Positions 1-9,041 of a stretch of DNA of 64,000 nucleotides are shown here, piece by piece. The position numbers were made by a program, and so were the translations under genes. The DNA comes from CAVZXS01 sp963779325 (GTDB lineage Bacteria; Bacteroidota; Bacteroidia; Chitinophagales; Chitinophagaceae). The notes under the pieces were generated by a model, which saw only the letters and a program-made list of their open reading frames with translations, ran no database searches and had not been told where the DNA came from. The stretch lies in assembly GCA_963779325.1 (NCBI GenBank), contig CAVZXS010000011.1, positions 186,001 to 250,000 on the forward strand, read 5' to 3'. The number at the start of each line of letters is the position of its first letter. Position 1 is the first letter of the stretch.

Positions 1-129
1 ACCATCATTTATACCGAATCGCCTTCTAAATTAGTCTTATTTCAAGATTCCATCGGGCTCCCGGTATTATACCAATTTCTTCAGGACCAAATCATAAATC
101 AATTTGGTATTAGTTATCTTTATCGCCAT

Positions 130-954
130 ATGCACAAAACGGAGACCATCATACAACCGCCGTCAAAAATTTCATTGGGGATAAAAGAACTCCTGCAATA
201 CCGTGAGTTGTTTTATTTTTTTACCTGGCGCGATATTAAAGTAAAATACAAACAAACTGTATTGGGTGTTTTATGGGCGGTGCTGCAACCGCTGGGTATG
301 ATGCTGCTGTTTACTTTTATTTTTTCAAAAACATTAAAAATGGATTCGGGCAGCATGATCTATCCTGTCTTTGTTTTATCCGGTCTTATACTTTGGAATC
401 TATTTAATACTTCCGTTTCACATGCAGCCGAAAGTATTATTGCGAATGCAGGCATCATCAAAAAAATTTATTTTCCGCGGTTAATTATTCCCTGCTCAGC
501 CATATTAACAGCCCTTTTCGATTTTGCAATGGCCTTTATCATATTTATCTGCATCTGCATTTATTATAAACAACCCGTACATTGGTCAGCTGCTTATTAT
601 TTTCCGGCGGGTATCTTTTTAATTTTGCTCTCTGCCTTTGGTTTAGGTACTTTACTATCAGCTTTAAATATTAAATACCGTGACTTCCGTTACCTGATTC
701 CGTTCCTGCTGCAGGTATTATTTTTCGCATCGCAGGTCATTTACCCCTTGCAGGTCATAAAAAATACTTTGCTTAAAAATATTTTATCTGTTAACCCCGT
801 AAACGGCGCTATTGAACTTTTCAGAGCGGCGCTAACAGGTGCCGCACCGGATATGACGGTAATAGCAATAAGCACTGCTGCATCCTGTATACTTTGTCTT
901 GCGGGTATTTATTATTTCAGAAAAACAGAAAGTCACTTTGCAGATATAGCCTGA
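130..954 (+). CDS. wzm: ABC-2 type polysaccharide export permease (Wzm/TagG-like)
   Basis: Inner-membrane permease of an ABC exporter for a lipid-linked polysaccharide such as O antigen. The family motif TWRDIKVKYKQTVLG follows a short cytoplasmic N-terminus, and about six hydrophobic segments follow, as usual for ABC2_membrane proteins of about 260-280 residues. The stop codon overlaps the ATG of the ATP-binding subunit (TGATG at 952-956), so the two are translationally coupled. The ATG at 130 gives a normal family length, but the frame is open back to base 1, so the true start could lie further upstream. Which polymer is exported cannot be read from the sequence. Confidence 0.9.
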   Translation: MHKTETIIQPPSKISLGIKELLQYRELFYFFTWRDIKVKYKQTVLGVLWAVLQPLGMMLLFTFIFSKTLKMDSGSMIYPVFVLSGLILWNLFNTSVSHAAESIIANAGIIKKIYFPRLIIPCSAILTALFDFAMAFIIFICICIYYKQPVHWSAAYYFPAGIFLILLSAFGLGTLLSALNIKYRDFRYLIPFLLQVLFFASQVIYPLQVIKNTLLKNILSVNPVNGAIELFRAALTGAAPDMTVIAISTAASCILCLAGIYYFRKTESHFADIA

Positions 955-2207
955 TGAATAATATGATTGAAATACGAGACCTTTCAAAAAAGTATACGTT
1001 GCAGGAAACGCAGCAATACATCGCCCTGCGTGATGTATTGAGCAACGCGGCTAAAAATATATTTTCATCAAAACACGATAAAAAAGAATTTTACGCATTG
1101 CAAAATATTAACCTTGATATTGAGAAAGGTGAAAGGGTCGGTATTATCGGACGAAACGGCGCAGGCAAAAGTACTTTGCTGAAAATATTAAGCAGGATAA
1201 CACCACCTACAACGGGCTCAGTTAAATTGCGCGGCCGCGTAAGCAGTTTGTTGGAAGTAGGCACGGGCTTTCATCCCGAATTGACCGGCAGAGAAAACAT
1301 CTACCTCAATGGCTCCATATTAGGTTTAAAGAAAAAAGAAATAAATAATAAGCTGGATGAGATTATTGATTTCAGCGGTGTAGAAAAATTTATAGATACA
1401 CCCCTAAAGCATTACAGCAGCGGTATGCAAATGCGTTTAGCATTTTCTGTAGCAGCGCATTTAGAACCTGAAATATTATTGATAGATGAAGTACTGGCTG
1501 TGGGAGATATGGAATTTCAGAAAAAGTGCTTGGGCAAAATGGAAGAAGTAAGTAAAAACGACGGTAGGACGATTTTGTTTGTAAGTCATAACTTAGACAG
1601 CCTGAGAAAATTTTGCTCAACAGCCGTTTTATTGGACAGCGGTAAAATAATTGAACAGGGAAATACGGAAAAGATTATACACCTGTACGCCTCAAAACAT
1701 TTGGAAACAAAATCAGAAATGATTTGGCCAAATGGAGTGGAATCGTATACCAAGGAAGTAGTACTTCAAAAAACATACCTGCATGATGACACAGGATCAA
1801 ACAGGTCACGATTCGATACAACGGAAAAAATCGGTATCACTATGGAATATGAAGTAAAGAAGGACGAAGTTTCTTTTACGCACGGGATTAATGTTTTTAA
1901 TCAAGAGAATGTGAACATATTCAATTCACATGATGTATCAGTATCAAACGGCAATCAAAAAAGAAAAAAAGGCAGCTATAAATCCACGGTGTGGATACCG
2001 GGAAATCTGCTTCCCGAAGGAATATTCAGTATAAACGTTGCGCTTTTTTTGCCTAACCCGGTTGATATACTTATACATGAACATGCTATTTTAAGTTTTG
2101 AAACATATACTGACTTTTCAAAATTATCAGCCAGGGGTAATTATGCAGATGAGTTTCCCGGTGTAATCAGGCCCTTACTGCAGTGGGATGTGACTGAAAA
2201 AAATTAA
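954..2207 (+). CDS. wzt: ABC transporter ATP-binding protein with C-terminal sugar-binding domain (Wzt-like)
   Basis: ATPase subunit that powers the adjacent permease. Visible motifs are Walker A GRNGAGKS (about residues 66-73), signature HYSSGMQMRLAFSVA and Walker B ILLIDEVLAVGD. After the nucleotide-binding domain (to about residue 245) comes a roughly 170-residue beta-rich extension that matches a Wzt C-terminal domain in position and length. In well-studied Wzt proteins this domain binds the modified non-reducing end of the O-antigen chain. I chose ATG 954, which overlaps the stop of the permease gene; an alternative start at 894 would overlap it by 61 bases and add a poor N-terminus. ATG 963 (MIEIRD) is also possible. 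Confidence 0.9.
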   Translation: MNNMIEIRDLSKKYTLQETQQYIALRDVLSNAAKNIFSSKHDKKEFYALQNINLDIEKGERVGIIGRNGAGKSTLLKILSRITPPTTGSVKLRGRVSSLLEVGTGFHPELTGRENIYLNGSILGLKKKEINNKLDEIIDFSGVEKFIDTPLKHYSSGMQMRLAFSVAAHLEPEILLIDEVLAVGDMEFQKKCLGKMEEVSKNDGRTILFVSHNLDSLRKFCSTAVLLDSGKIIEQGNTEKIIHLYASKHLETKSEMIWPNGVESYTKEVVLQKTYLHDDTGSNRSRFDTTEKIGITMEYEVKKDEVSFTHGINVFNQENVNIFNSHDVSVSNGNQKRKKGSYKSTVWIPGNLLPEGIFSINVALFLPNPVDILIHEHAILSFETYTDFSKLSARGNYADEFPGVIRPLLQWDVTEKN

Positions 2208-2217
2208 TAAAATAAAT

Positions 2218-2844
2218 ATGTTTAATTTTTCGAAGCAGAAAACTTTTAAACTGAAGGAGATTGACAAAGGCCACCATAAAGTGACTTATAAAGGCGTGTC
2301 GACATTAAAATGCCCTTTTGACTATGTGCTTTATCAAATGTTGATTAATGAAATAAAACCCGATCTTATTATTGAGATCGGAACTAATAAGGGAGGATCA
2401 GCTCTTTACCTCGCCGACCTCCTTGAACTCAATGGTAAAGGAGAAGTTCATACAGTTGATTTACCGGATAATAAAGAAAGCACTTTGCTTCATTCGCATT
2501 CGCGAATAAAAATTTTTAAAGAAGGTTTTCTTGGATATAATACCGACCACTTATCAGCTTATCCTGTTATTCTCATTATTGAAGACGGATCGCATCAATA
2601 CAATGATGTGCTTGACGCATTACGCAAATTCTCACCTTTTGTTTCTAAAAACTCATATTTCATTGTTGAAGACGGCATAATTACCGAGCTGGGAAAAGAG
2701 AAAGAATATAACGGGGGACCGCAAAAAGCAATTGCAGAGTTTCTGAGTACAAATAAAAATTTTATTACGGACCGTAAATGGTGCGATTTTTTTGGCAGCA
2801 ATGCGACTTTTAATGTAAACGGCTATTTAAAAAAAATATCCTGA
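2218..2844 (+). CDS. CmcI-like class I SAM-dependent methyltransferase
   Basis: A 208-residue protein that resembles the cephalosporin hydroxylase/CmcI family, which has a Rossmann methyltransferase fold. The SAM-binding motif is LIIEIGTNKGGSALYLADLL, followed by VHTVDL for the acidic loop. Later segments ILIIEDGSHQYNDVLDALR and SYFIVEDG are typical of the family. It lies 10 bases after wzt and directly before another methyltransferase, so it probably acts on the exported glycan. The substrate is unknown. Homologues are common in O-antigen and capsule clusters. Confidence 0.8.
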   Translation: MFNFSKQKTFKLKEIDKGHHKVTYKGVSTLKCPFDYVLYQMLINEIKPDLIIEIGTNKGGSALYLADLLELNGKGEVHTVDLPDNKESTLLHSHSRIKIFKEGFLGYNTDHLSAYPVILIIEDGSHQYNDVLDALRKFSPFVSKNSYFIVEDGIITELGKEKEYNGGPQKAIAEFLSTNKNFITDRKWCDFFGSNATFNVNGYLKKIS

Positions 2845-2850
2845 TTGCTA

Positions 2851-3678
2851 ATGAGTAAAGAAAAGAACTGGACAGGCGAAAGATTGGAAACATTTGTTAC
2901 CGGCGAAACTATGACGGAGCATTTACATCGCTATGCAATAGCAATGGATTTAGTAAAAGGCAAAGATGTTTTAGATATAGCCTGCGGCGAGGGATACGGA
3001 GCCAACTTGCTTGCACAATACGCTGCGCATGTAACCGGTGTTGATATTGACACTTTAACCGTAGAAAAAGCGAAAAAAAAGTATCCTTTAAAAAATATAA
3101 TTTTTAAACAAGGCTCTGTATCAAATATTCCCGGAAATGACAATTTCTTTGATATTGTAATTTCTTTTGAAACGCTTGAGCACACTGCTGAACATGACAA
3201 ATTTATTTCGGAAGTAAAAAGAGTATTGAAACCTGACGGTCTTTTCATCATATCAACTCCCGACAAATCCACCTACAGCGATAATGCTGCGTATAAAAAC
3301 CCGTTTCATAAAAAAGAATTATACGAAAATGAATTTAAGGAATTGATACAAAAATATTTTCTATTTACAGGCTTTTATAAACAATCTTCATTTCCCGGTT
3401 CAATATTTCTCAGGGAAACAGACCCTAAAATCGAAAGAATTTATTCCGGTAATTACAACAGAATAACAAAAGACATATTACCGGTTGCATTATACCATAT
3501 TGCATTTGCTTCAGCCAAAGAACTTCCTCTAATACCGTCAAGCATGTTTCAAAACGACCAAACGCTTAATCAAATATTAGAAGAGCAACAGTCTGCATTA
3601 AAGCAAACAGTTACTTATAAAACAGGTAATGTTATTTTGGCACCTTTTAAATTTATGCGTTCTCTATTCAAAAAATGA
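2851..3678 (+). CDS. Class I SAM-dependent methyltransferase (Methyltransf_11/25 type)
   Basis: Methyltransferase with motif I VLDIACGEGYGANLLA, motif II VTGVDID and motif IV-like DIVISFETLEH, followed by VLKPDGLFIISTPD. The N-terminal segment GERLETFVTGETMTEHLHRY is common in methyltransferases encoded beside glycan clusters. The ATG at 2851 is preferred; a TTG at 2845 would add only two residues. The end overlaps the start of the next glycosyltransferase by four bases (ATGA), so the genes form one operon. A sugar O-methyltransferase role is inferred from context only. Confidence 0.85.
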   Translation: MSKEKNWTGERLETFVTGETMTEHLHRYAIAMDLVKGKDVLDIACGEGYGANLLAQYAAHVTGVDIDTLTVEKAKKKYPLKNIIFKQGSVSNIPGNDNFFDIVISFETLEHTAEHDKFISEVKRVLKPDGLFIISTPDKSTYSDNAAYKNPFHKKELYENEFKELIQKYFLFTGFYKQSSFPGSIFLRETDPKIERIYSGNYNRITKDILPVALYHIAFASAKELPLIPSSMFQNDQTLNQILEEQQSALKQTVTYKTGNVILAPFKFMRSLFKK

Positions 3679-4688
3679 AAATACTTGGCCTGATATCATC
3701 GCTGACCGATCCCGCCTCAAGGTTCAGGATAATGCAATACAAAAAATCGTTACATGAATTGGGAACCAATCTGAATTATACCATACCATATCCGCCAAAG
3801 GATTCAGATCCTTCCCGCATTGTATTTAAGAGCCAAAAACTTTGGCATATATGCCGGGTCACGGGGAGATTAAAAATTTTGCCGCAACAATATTTTTATG
3901 ACGTGATCTGGCAAAACCGTCTATTAATTTACGATCATTTTATTATTGAGAAATTTATAAAAAAGCCGTTTGTATTTGATATGGATGATGCAATTTGGCT
4001 AAGCGAAGGGCAAAAACAAGTCAATCTTGCAATAAAGAAGTCTGTAGTGGTTTTTGCAGGAAATGAGTACTTGGCGGAATACTGCAGTAGCTTGAACCCT
4101 AATACTAAAATTATTCCTTCTGCAGTTGATACAGATGTATTTAAACCGCTGCCTGCAGAAAAAAATACTTTTACATTAGGTTGGATTGGTTCCAAAAGCA
4201 ACTTCCCTTTCCTTGAATTGATCAGGCAACCGGTAATGGAGTTTTTGCAGAAAACAAAAAATACTAAATTAATCATTGTATCCTCTGAGCAACCGGAAGT
4301 ATTTAAATTTGATAATGAAAGAATAGTATTCAAACAGTGGTGCGCCGAAAAAGAAAATCAACTGATTAATGAATTCAGTGCAGGACTGATGCCGCTGCCT
4401 GATAATAACTGGTCAAAAGGTAAATGCAGTTATAAAATGCTGCAATACATGGCATGCGGTATACCCGCCATCGTATCACCGGCAGGTCTTAATAAAATTA
4501 TTTTGGAAAAATCGCAATCGGGCAGAGGCGCTTCCGACGAAGCCGAATGGCTTACAATCTTTCATGAACTTAATAATGACCGGGCAGCTTATACTGTCTG
4601 CGCCGAAAACGGAAGACCGTTTATTGAGGAGAACTATTCTTTAAAAAAATGGGCGCCGGTAATTAACGAATATTTCAAAAAACTATAA
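3675..4688 (+). CDS. GT4-family glycosyltransferase
   Basis: A 337-residue predicted GT-B glycosyltransferase. The N-terminal half carries MDDAIWL and a nucleotide-sugar-fold core. The C-terminal half has TLGWIGSKSN and KCSYKMLQYMACGIPAIVSP, the usual donor-binding region of GT4 enzymes, although the classic EX7E spacing is not obvious. The start overlaps the previous stop by four bases. It probably adds one sugar to the lipid-linked glycan at the cytoplasmic face; donor and acceptor are unknown. Confidence 0.82.
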   Translation: MKILGLISSLTDPASRFRIMQYKKSLHELGTNLNYTIPYPPKDSDPSRIVFKSQKLWHICRVTGRLKILPQQYFYDVIWQNRLLIYDHFIIEKFIKKPFVFDMDDAIWLSEGQKQVNLAIKKSVVVFAGNEYLAEYCSSLNPNTKIIPSAVDTDVFKPLPAEKNTFTLGWIGSKSNFPFLELIRQPVMEFLQKTKNTKLIIVSSEQPEVFKFDNERIVFKQWCAEKENQLINEFSAGLMPLPDNNWSKGKCSYKMLQYMACGIPAIVSPAGLNKIILEKSQSGRGASDEAEWLTIFHELNNDRAAYTVCAENGRPFIEENYSLKKWAPVINEYFKKL

Positions 4689-4750
4689 TAAAGTGATTTT
4701 ATAATTTAAAGCGATAGATTAATCAAGCTGTAAGAATATTTTTATAAAAT

Positions 4751-5848
4751 ATGACCTCCCCGAAACATATAGCAATTCTTTCATCGCACCTCAACTTAGC
4801 CGGCGGTTACGAGAGAATTATTCCTTTTACGGCCAACCTGTTTGCTGAAAAAGGAATACAAACGACACTGGTTATTTTGGGCGACACCGCGGAAAGCTTT
4901 TACCCTATAGATAAGAAAGTTCATGTCATTCAAAAAAATGCTGACTTTGGAATAACGCAAAAAGGCAACCCGATCAGCAGGAAAATAAAAATGCTGCGTG
5001 ACTTGCTGGCTCTTAAAAAAATACTTAAAGTATTGCATGCAGATACGGTTATTTGTACCGAATACCCTTTCGCTGTCGGTGCAATTTTATGCGGGGGAAA
5101 AAAATATTCTAAAATCATTTCCTGGGAACATACTCATTTCAATGTAAACATTAAAAATTCTTTCTGGACAAGATTATTCAAACTTACTTATCCAAAACTT
5201 GACGGAATAGTGTGCCTAAATGAAGACGAAAAAAAGTTATTCAACCCGTTTAATAATAATATCAGCGTCATTCCCAATTTTGTTACACCTGTTGAAACGG
5301 GCCCTAACTCACGAAATAAAATTATTCTTACCATTGCACGATTAACGGCGGTAAAAGGCATCACTCATTTATTGCAAACTGCCAAAATCGTTTTGCTGCA
5401 GCACCCCGATTGGCAGTGGAAAATAATCGGTACCGGGGAAATGAAAGAGCAAGTACTGCGGTTTATTAAAAAAGAAAACTTACAAAACAAACTCATTCTT
5501 CAGGAGCCGGTCAGTCACCATATCCAATCGGAGTATCAAAATGCTTCGTTGTATGTAATGACATCACTGAACGAATGTTTCCCGATGGTATTATTAGAGG
5601 CATTAAGCAACGGCTTGCCTTGCATCGCTTTTGATTGCGACACCGGCCCGCGACATATTATTACAAATACCGAAGACGGCTTATTGGTAGAAAAAGAAAA
5701 TCCCGAAAAATTAGCGGCAGCAATTTCATCTCCGATCAATGATGAAGAAAAAAGAAAAATGATGAGTAAGAACGCACTGCTGTCCTCACAGCGTTTCTCA
5801 CCTGACGCGGTATATAAACAATGGGAAGAAAAAATTTTTACTTTATAA
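4751..5848 (+). CDS. GT4-family glycosyltransferase
   Basis: A 365-residue retaining GT-B glycosyltransferase. The N-terminal glycine-rich loop is NLAGGYERII. The C-terminal domain starts at KIILTIARLTAVKGITHLL and carries NECFPMVLLEALSNGLPCI, which contains the EX7E-type acidic pair, followed by DTGPRHIITNTEDGLLV. This resembles GalNAc/galactosyl transferases of the PglJ/EpsF type. It lies 62 bases after the previous gene in the same direction and overlaps the 3' end of the convergent gene by 11 bases. Sugar specificity cannot be called. Confidence 0.87.
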   Translation: MTSPKHIAILSSHLNLAGGYERIIPFTANLFAEKGIQTTLVILGDTAESFYPIDKKVHVIQKNADFGITQKGNPISRKIKMLRDLLALKKILKVLHADTVICTEYPFAVGAILCGGKKYSKIISWEHTHFNVNIKNSFWTRLFKLTYPKLDGIVCLNEDEKKLFNPFNNNISVIPNFVTPVETGPNSRNKIILTIARLTAVKGITHLLQTAKIVLLQHPDWQWKIIGTGEMKEQVLRFIKKENLQNKLILQEPVSHHIQSEYQNASLYVMTSLNECFPMVLLEALSNGLPCIAFDCDTGPRHIITNTEDGLLVEKENPEKLAAAISSPINDEEKRKMMSKNALLSSQRFSPDAVYKQWEEKIFTL

Positions 5849-6608
5849 TCATTCTCCCGGTCCAATCTATTCGGTGCAGAAAAGTATATTGCAAACCGGC
5901 GAAATAATCATCCACAGCTTTTTTTGCTCCCTGCCATGCACCGTAATCATCAATAAGTAATACTCCTTTGTTTTCTATCAAAGGAAATAAGTGCATCAAT
6001 TCATGTTTAGTAGATTCGTACCAGTCAGTATCAAGCCTGAGCAAAGCTATTTGCGAAGGAGAATGCATTGGTAATGTGTCTTCTACTCTGCCTTTTACCA
6101 ATTTAATATTCCCCGCCGGATAACCCGTAGCGTTCATATTACTTTGCGCTTCTTCCATTGAGGCAAGGCACCATCTGTTTGCTTGCTCATCAATTTTATT
6201 TCTTTCCCACTCCTCTTTTTCAAACTGCCCGTCATTTATGCCCGGCTTCGTCATACCCTCAAATGTATCGTACAAAAAAATTTTTCTGTCGGTAACACCT
6301 GCTTTCAGCAGCGTGTATGCAATTAGCATCGATGAACCGCCTTTCCATACTCCGCATTCTGCAAAAGCGCCGCTAACTTTATTCTTTACAATATAGTTTA
6401 CGGCATTATAAAGTGCATAACATCTTTCAATATCCACCATGGTATATTCCTTTACCATATTATACAACTCAATAAAATCCTTATCCTCACGTATATCGTT
6501 AAAGTTGAGAGGCTCATTCACTTCCTGTAACTTCTCTAAGCTTGACAGTTTTACGAACTTCAAGCCAAGTAAGCCCAACGGATAATTTATGATTTGTGAA
6601 AACTTCAT
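5838..6608 (-). CDS. TylF/MycF-family (macrocin O-methyltransferase-like) methyltransferase
   Basis: A 256-residue SAM-dependent O-methyltransferase resembling the TylF family. Typical segments are VSGAFAECGVWKGGSSMLIA (SAM site), KIFLYDTFEGMTKP, IALLRLDTDWYESTKHEL and GVLLIDDYGAWQGAKKAVDD; the last two hold the metal-binding Asp residues and the usual W-x-G-A-x-K-A motif. It is transcribed towards the glycan cluster and overlaps the last glycosyltransferase by 11 bases tail to tail. A sugar O-methylation role is likely from family and context. Confidence 0.85.
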   Translation of the reverse strand: MKFSQIINYPLGLLGLKFVKLSSLEKLQEVNEPLNFNDIREDKDFIELYNMVKEYTMVDIERCYALYNAVNYIVKNKVSGAFAECGVWKGGSSMLIAYTLLKAGVTDRKIFLYDTFEGMTKPGINDGQFEKEEWERNKIDEQANRWCLASMEEAQSNMNATGYPAGNIKLVKGRVEDTLPMHSPSQIALLRLDTDWYESTKHELMHLFPLIENKGVLLIDDYGAWQGAKKAVDDYFAGLQYTFLHRIDWTGRMIIK

Positions 6609-6677
6609 TACATGCTTTAAAAACTAAAATACAATATATACCACTAAATAAAAAAGGTACCAATCAGGGCACCCTCT

Positions 6678-6721
6678 TACTTCTTACTTCCGACCTCTGA
6701 CTTCCGACTTCCGACTTCTTC
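6678..6721. repeat. Short degenerate tandem repeat (ACTTCCG-type)
   Basis: Imperfect tandem copies of a 7-9 base unit around TTACTTC and GACTTCCGACTTCC lie just downstream of lepA. No hairpin terminator is visible here. It is probably a small simple-sequence tract, with no function inferred. Confidence 0.6.
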
Positions 6722-6722
6722 T

Positions 6723-8516
6723 TTAATCGTCAAGCTTCAGTACTGCGAGGAACGCCTCCTGAGGTACCTCTACATTTCCTATCTGGCGCATACGCTTCTT
6801 TCCTTCTTTTTGCTTTTCCAGCAGTTTTCTTTTACGGCTTATATCACCGCCATAACATTTCGCCGTTACATCCTTACGCATGGCGCTTATATTTTCTCTC
6901 GATATTATTTTGGCGCCTACGGCGGCCTGTATGGCAATCTGGAATTGCTGACGCGGTACCAACTCTTTTAATTTTTCGCAAAGCTTACGGCCAAACTCCT
7001 GCGCACGGCTGCGGTGTATCAATGCACTCAGTGCATCTACTTTATCATTGTTCAGTAAAATATCCATTTTCACAATATCCGCTTCGCGGTAACCGATAGG
7101 CGTATAATCAAAAGAAGCATAGCCGCGGGTTTGCGATTTCAGTTTATCATAAAAATCAAAAACAATCTCCGTCAACGGCATTTCAAAAACCAACTCCACT
7201 CTTGTTGTTGTCAAATAGCTTTGATTAATCAAGAAACCTCTTTTACCCAAACACAAAGTCATGATATTACCGATGTACTCGGGCTTGGTAATTATTTGTG
7301 CACGAATAAAAGGTTCTTCTATTCTGTCAGTCTTTACCGGATCCGGAAACTCAGTAGGATTATTTACAATTACTTTTTCACCGGCCGTAGTGTAAGCTAT
7401 AAAACTTACGTTGGGCACCGTAGTAATCACCGTTTGGTTAAACTCTCTTTCTAAACGCTCCTGTATAATTTCCATGTGCAGCAAGCCCAGGAAACCGCAA
7501 CGGAAACCAAAACCCAATGCCTGTGATGTTTCCAGTTCATAACTGAGTGATGCATCATTCAACTGCAATTTGTCCATACAATCACGCAGCTCTTCAAAGT
7601 CTTCTGTATTCACCGGGAAGATACCGGCGAAAACCATCGGCTTTACTTCCTGGAAACCCTGTATAATTTCCTGCGTGGGATTGGCCGCCAATGTAATGGT
7701 ATCACCCACTTTTACTTCCTTGGCGTTTTTAATACCGGTAATCAGGTAACCCACATCGCCGCAGCTAACTTCTTTTTTCTCCGTCATCTTCATTTTTAAA
7801 ATACCCACTTCATCTGCTGCATATTCCTGATCGGTACTTACAAATTTTACTTTATCACCTTTCTTTATACGTCCGTTGCGCACACGGAAATAAACAATAA
7901 TACCGCGGAAGCTGTTGAACATACTGTCAAAGATCAATGCCTGCAACGGTGCATCAGGCTTACCCGTAGGCGCCGGTATTTTATTTATAATCGCATCCAA
8001 TATACCTTCTACACCAACACCGGTACGACCGCTGGCCAATAAAATATCTTCGGGTTTACAGCCAATTAAATCTACAATCTGGTCCTTCACTTCCTCTATC
8101 ATGGCGCCATCCATATCTATTTTATTAATGACCGGTATAATCTCCAAATCATTTTCCATGGCCAGGTACAAATTAGAAATCGTTTGCGCCTGTATACCCT
8201 GCGTAGCATCTACCAACAGCAAAGCGCCTTCGCAGGCGGCCAATGCACGGCTTACTTCGTAACTGAAATCTACGTGGCCGGGTGTATCAATCAGGTTCAG
8301 GATATACTCCTGCCCGTCGGTATGTTTATAGTTAATTTGTATGGCATGGCTCTTAATCGTAATTCCCTTTTCACGTTCCAGGTCCATATCGTCCAGTACC
8401 TGGTCCATCATATCGCGGTCGCTGATGGTGCCCGTGCTTTGTAAAAGCCTGTCGGCCAAGGTGCTTTTACCGTGATCGATATGAGCAATAATGCAAAAAT
8501 TTCTGATATTCTTCAT
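6723..8516 (-). CDS. lepA: Elongation factor 4 (LepA), ribosome back-translocating GTPase
   Basis: Complete 597-residue LepA/EF4, the usual length. The GTPase motifs are AHIDHGKSTLADRLL (G1), DTPGHVDF (G3) and NKID (G4). The EF-G-like domains follow, and the LepA-specific C-terminal domain contains AVGAKIISRENISAMRKDV and CYGGDISRKRKLLEKQKEGK. EF4 binds stalled or mis-translocated ribosomes and remodels them using GTP. The gene stands alone, and the next gene upstream diverges after 525 bases. No clear promoter was identified. Confidence 0.98.
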   Translation of the reverse strand: MKNIRNFCIIAHIDHGKSTLADRLLQSTGTISDRDMMDQVLDDMDLEREKGITIKSHAIQINYKHTDGQEYILNLIDTPGHVDFSYEVSRALAACEGALLLVDATQGIQAQTISNLYLAMENDLEIIPVINKIDMDGAMIEEVKDQIVDLIGCKPEDILLASGRTGVGVEGILDAIINKIPAPTGKPDAPLQALIFDSMFNSFRGIIVYFRVRNGRIKKGDKVKFVSTDQEYAADEVGILKMKMTEKKEVSCGDVGYLITGIKNAKEVKVGDTITLAANPTQEIIQGFQEVKPMVFAGIFPVNTEDFEELRDCMDKLQLNDASLSYELETSQALGFGFRCGFLGLLHMEIIQERLEREFNQTVITTVPNVSFIAYTTAGEKVIVNNPTEFPDPVKTDRIEEPFIRAQIITKPEYIGNIMTLCLGKRGFLINQSYLTTTRVELVFEMPLTEIVFDFYDKLKSQTRGYASFDYTPIGYREADIVKMDILLNNDKVDALSALIHRSRAQEFGRKLCEKLKELVPRQQFQIAIQAAVGAKIISRENISAMRKDVTAKCYGGDISRKRKLLEKQKEGKKRMRQIGNVEVPQEAFLAVLKLDD

Positions 8517-9041
8517 GTACGTTCAGCTTCGTTTTTTAAGGTGGCGAAGGTAGCGAAAACAGGCGGATTTTTTGAATTATGTTATCAGGGCCGGTGCTGC
8601 TATGGAGCGACATTGGCGACGCTCCGTTTAACACTGTAATTCTATTGATATTAAGGGAATGCACTACGGCATGCAACCACCCTTATTACAACAGGTGAAA
8701 GAATAATCTAAACAAGCAACACAAAAAGCTCGGTATAATAATCGGAGTGATTAAGACCTCCTATTGGTTTTCAAAAGACGAAAATTTGGTTGTATAGTCG
8801 TTAATATTGAATAATTAAAGTATTAGCTGCAAAAAACCGGCAACAAAAATTTCTGCGTTGGAAGGAGAGAATTTCAGTATCAAAAAAAAACTTGTTTCAG
8901 TCTATTTAAAGAGTTACTTTTAAATAACATATTAAATTAATAATCCGCTCTGAAAACTGTTATGGTTAATTCTTTTGATTAGTTAGTTAAAAATTTTGTT
9001 TCTAAGGTTCTGATCTTTTTTAACCTTCAAAAAAACAGTTT
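8517..9041. other. Intergenic region between divergent lepA and a lipoprotein gene
   Basis: This stretch of 525 bases has no convincing ORF. A hairpin with arms GGAGCG and CGCTCC lies near 8604-8625. The rest is AT-rich. Promoters for both flanking genes should lie here, but no full TTG-TAnnTTTG pair is convincing. Confidence 0.5.

Noticed and set aside
894..953. Upstream start for the Wzt-like ATPase
   Set aside because: It would overlap the permease by 61 bases and add a poor N-terminus. The overlapping TGATG at 952-956 is the normal coupling.
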